NCBI GenBank assembly: GCA_009843625.1
Contig: VYDD01000229.1
Coordinates: forward strand, 1 to 6,051
Direction: 5' to 3'
DNA from: Gammaproteobacteria bacterium
GTDB taxonomy: Bacteria; Gemmatimonadota; Gemmatimonadetes; Longimicrobiales; Gaopeijiaceae
DNA length: 6,051 nt
The notes under the pieces are model-generated. The model saw only the letters and a list, made by a program, of their open reading frames with translations, made no database searches and was not told where the DNA came from. A program made the translations under genes and the position numbers. Shown piece after piece: positions 5,142 through 6,051 of this stretch. How positions within the stretch are numbered: position 1 is the first letter of the stretch; each line of letters opens with the position of its first letter.

Positions 5142-6051
5142 AGAACCCCGACGTCGTCATCGCCGGCGCCGGCATCATGGGCGCCTCGTGCGCCTGGCAC
5201 CTGGCCCGCCGGGGGCTGCGCGTGCTGGTGGCCGAGTTGGACGTGGCGCCCGCCATGGGCTCGACCGGCAGGAGCGCCGCCGGCGTGCGCGTGCAGTTCA
5301 CGACCGCCGCGAACATCGGCCTCTCGATGTATTCCCTGCCGGTGTACCGGGAATTCCCGGAGCGCCACGGCCACGAGGTCGGCTACCGCGACATCGGCTA
5401 CCTGCTGCTGGTCCCGCACGACAAGTGGGAGCGGCACCTGGAGTCGGTTGCGCTGCAGAAGAGCCTGGGAGCGCCCGTAGAGGTGGTTGACCCGGCGGAG
5501 GCGCAGCGCTACGTCGACTTCGAGACGGAAGGGCTGGCGGGCACCACCTATGGGCCGTGGGACGGGGTGATCGACCCCCACATGGCCACCCACGCCTGGG
5601 TGGCCATGGGCCGGGAGCTGGGGGTGCGCTACCGGTTCTCCTCCCCCGTGACCGGGGTAAGGGCGGAAGGGAAGGGGTGGCGGGTCGAGTGCGGCGGCGA
5701 AGTCTTCTCGTGCGCGCACTTCGTGAACGCGGGGGGTGCGTGGTCGGGAACGGTCGCGGAGCTGGCCGGGCTGCACCTCCCCGTGGGGCCGAAGCGCATC
5801 AACATCTTTCTCAGCGCACCCGTGCGCGACACGCGCACCTATCCCCTGACCATCGACCTCGCCACCGGCGTGTACCTGCGCAGCGAAGGCGACCGCGTAC
5901 TCTTCGGGCTCGACGATCTTACGCAGGCGTACGGCTTCACCGAAGGAGTGAACTGGGACTGGCTCGAGCACGTCTTTCTCACCGGCGTCGAGCGCTTCCC
6001 CTGGTGGGAGGACCTCGGGGTCGATCGGCGGGGGAGCTGGTGGGGGTATTA
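5138..6051 (+). CDS. FAD-dependent oxidoreductase of the DAO family (sarcosine oxidase beta-like), 3' end beyond window
   Basis: The frame opens at TTG 5138, overlapping the M23 stop as TTGA, and stays open to the window edge for 304 codons; the family usually has about 370-450. The N-terminus MKNPDVVIAGAGIMGASCAW is a Rossmann FAD-binding fold with Gly10-x-Gly12-x-x-Gly15. Glu33 at the end of the second strand is placed to bind the FAD ribose. GSTGRSAAGVRVQF (41-54) matches the substrate-side motif of sarcosine oxidase beta-like enzymes. VNAGGAWSG (196-204) is the second FAD-contact motif of the DAO family. Such enzymes oxidise secondary or tertiary amines, amino acids or hydroxy acids; the substrate here is unknown. 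No strong ribosome-binding site precedes the TTG, so translation is probably coupled to the peptidase gene. The next in-frame ATG (codon 14) would destroy the FAD motif, which fixes the start at or near 5138. Confidence 0.9.
   Translation, partial: MKNPDVVIAGAGIMGASCAWHLARRGLRVLVAELDVAPAMGSTGRSAAGVRVQFTTAANIGLSMYSLPVYREFPERHGHEVGYRDIGYLLLVPHDKWERHLESVALQKSLGAPVEVVDPAEAQRYVDFETEGLAGTTYGPWDGVIDPHMATHAWVAMGRELGVRYRFSSPVTGVRAEGKGWRVECGGEVFSCAHFVNAGGAWSGTVAELAGLHLPVGPKRINIFLSAPVRDTRTYPLTIDLATGVYLRSEGDRVLFGLDDLTQAYGFTEGVNWDWLEHVFLTGVERFPWWEDLGVDRRGSWWGY

Noticed and set aside
5087..5971. Long open frame on the - strand (294 codons)
   Set aside because: It lies antisense to the FAD oxidoreductase, whose + strand frame has FAD motifs and a coupled start. 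The antisense product is His/Arg/Val-rich with no domain, typical of shadow frames in GC-rich DNA.

Overview
The window is GC-rich, every gene I can support lies on the + strand, and packing is dense. A SusC/SusD-type outer-membrane pair in such a high-GC genome, with downstream small lipoproteins of the 'GCYTYR' style and a close rplS-rnhB pair, suggests an FCB-group bacterium. My best guess is Gemmatimonadota, most likely an environmental strain or metagenome contig. This lineage call is inference from gene style, not from a marker gene comparison.

Layout. (a) 1-2712 is an outer-membrane uptake block. It holds the C-terminal end of a SusC/RagA TonB-dependent porin, a complete SusD/RagB lipoprotein, a very stable intercistronic stem-loop, and two small unrecognised lipoprotein genes that overlap each other by 14 nt. 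(b) 2713-2888 is a spacer with a promoter-like AT patch and a small hairpin; it separates the uptake block from housekeeping genes. (c) 2889-4037 holds rplS (ribosomal protein L19), rnhB (RNase HII) 13 nt later, and a tRNA-Lys(UUU) gene 37 nt after that. (d) 4038-4130 is a purine-rich leader. (e) 4131-6051 holds a membrane-anchored M23 (LytM-type) peptidase gene. Its stop overlaps by 4 nt the TTG start of an FAD-dependent oxidoreductase (DAO/sarcosine-oxidase-beta-like), which runs off the right edge.

How the genes work together. SusC would form the TonB-driven barrel and SusD its surface substrate-capturing lid. The two small lipoproteins are positioned to be accessory subunits, but nothing in their sequence fixes a role. 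rplS and rnhB are a common housekeeping pairing, though the usual trmD is not upstream here. The M23 peptidase and the oxidoreductase appear translationally coupled without an obvious functional link. I see no mobile element, CRISPR array, integrase or defence gene. The least explained parts are the two small lipoproteins and the susD-downstream hairpin.
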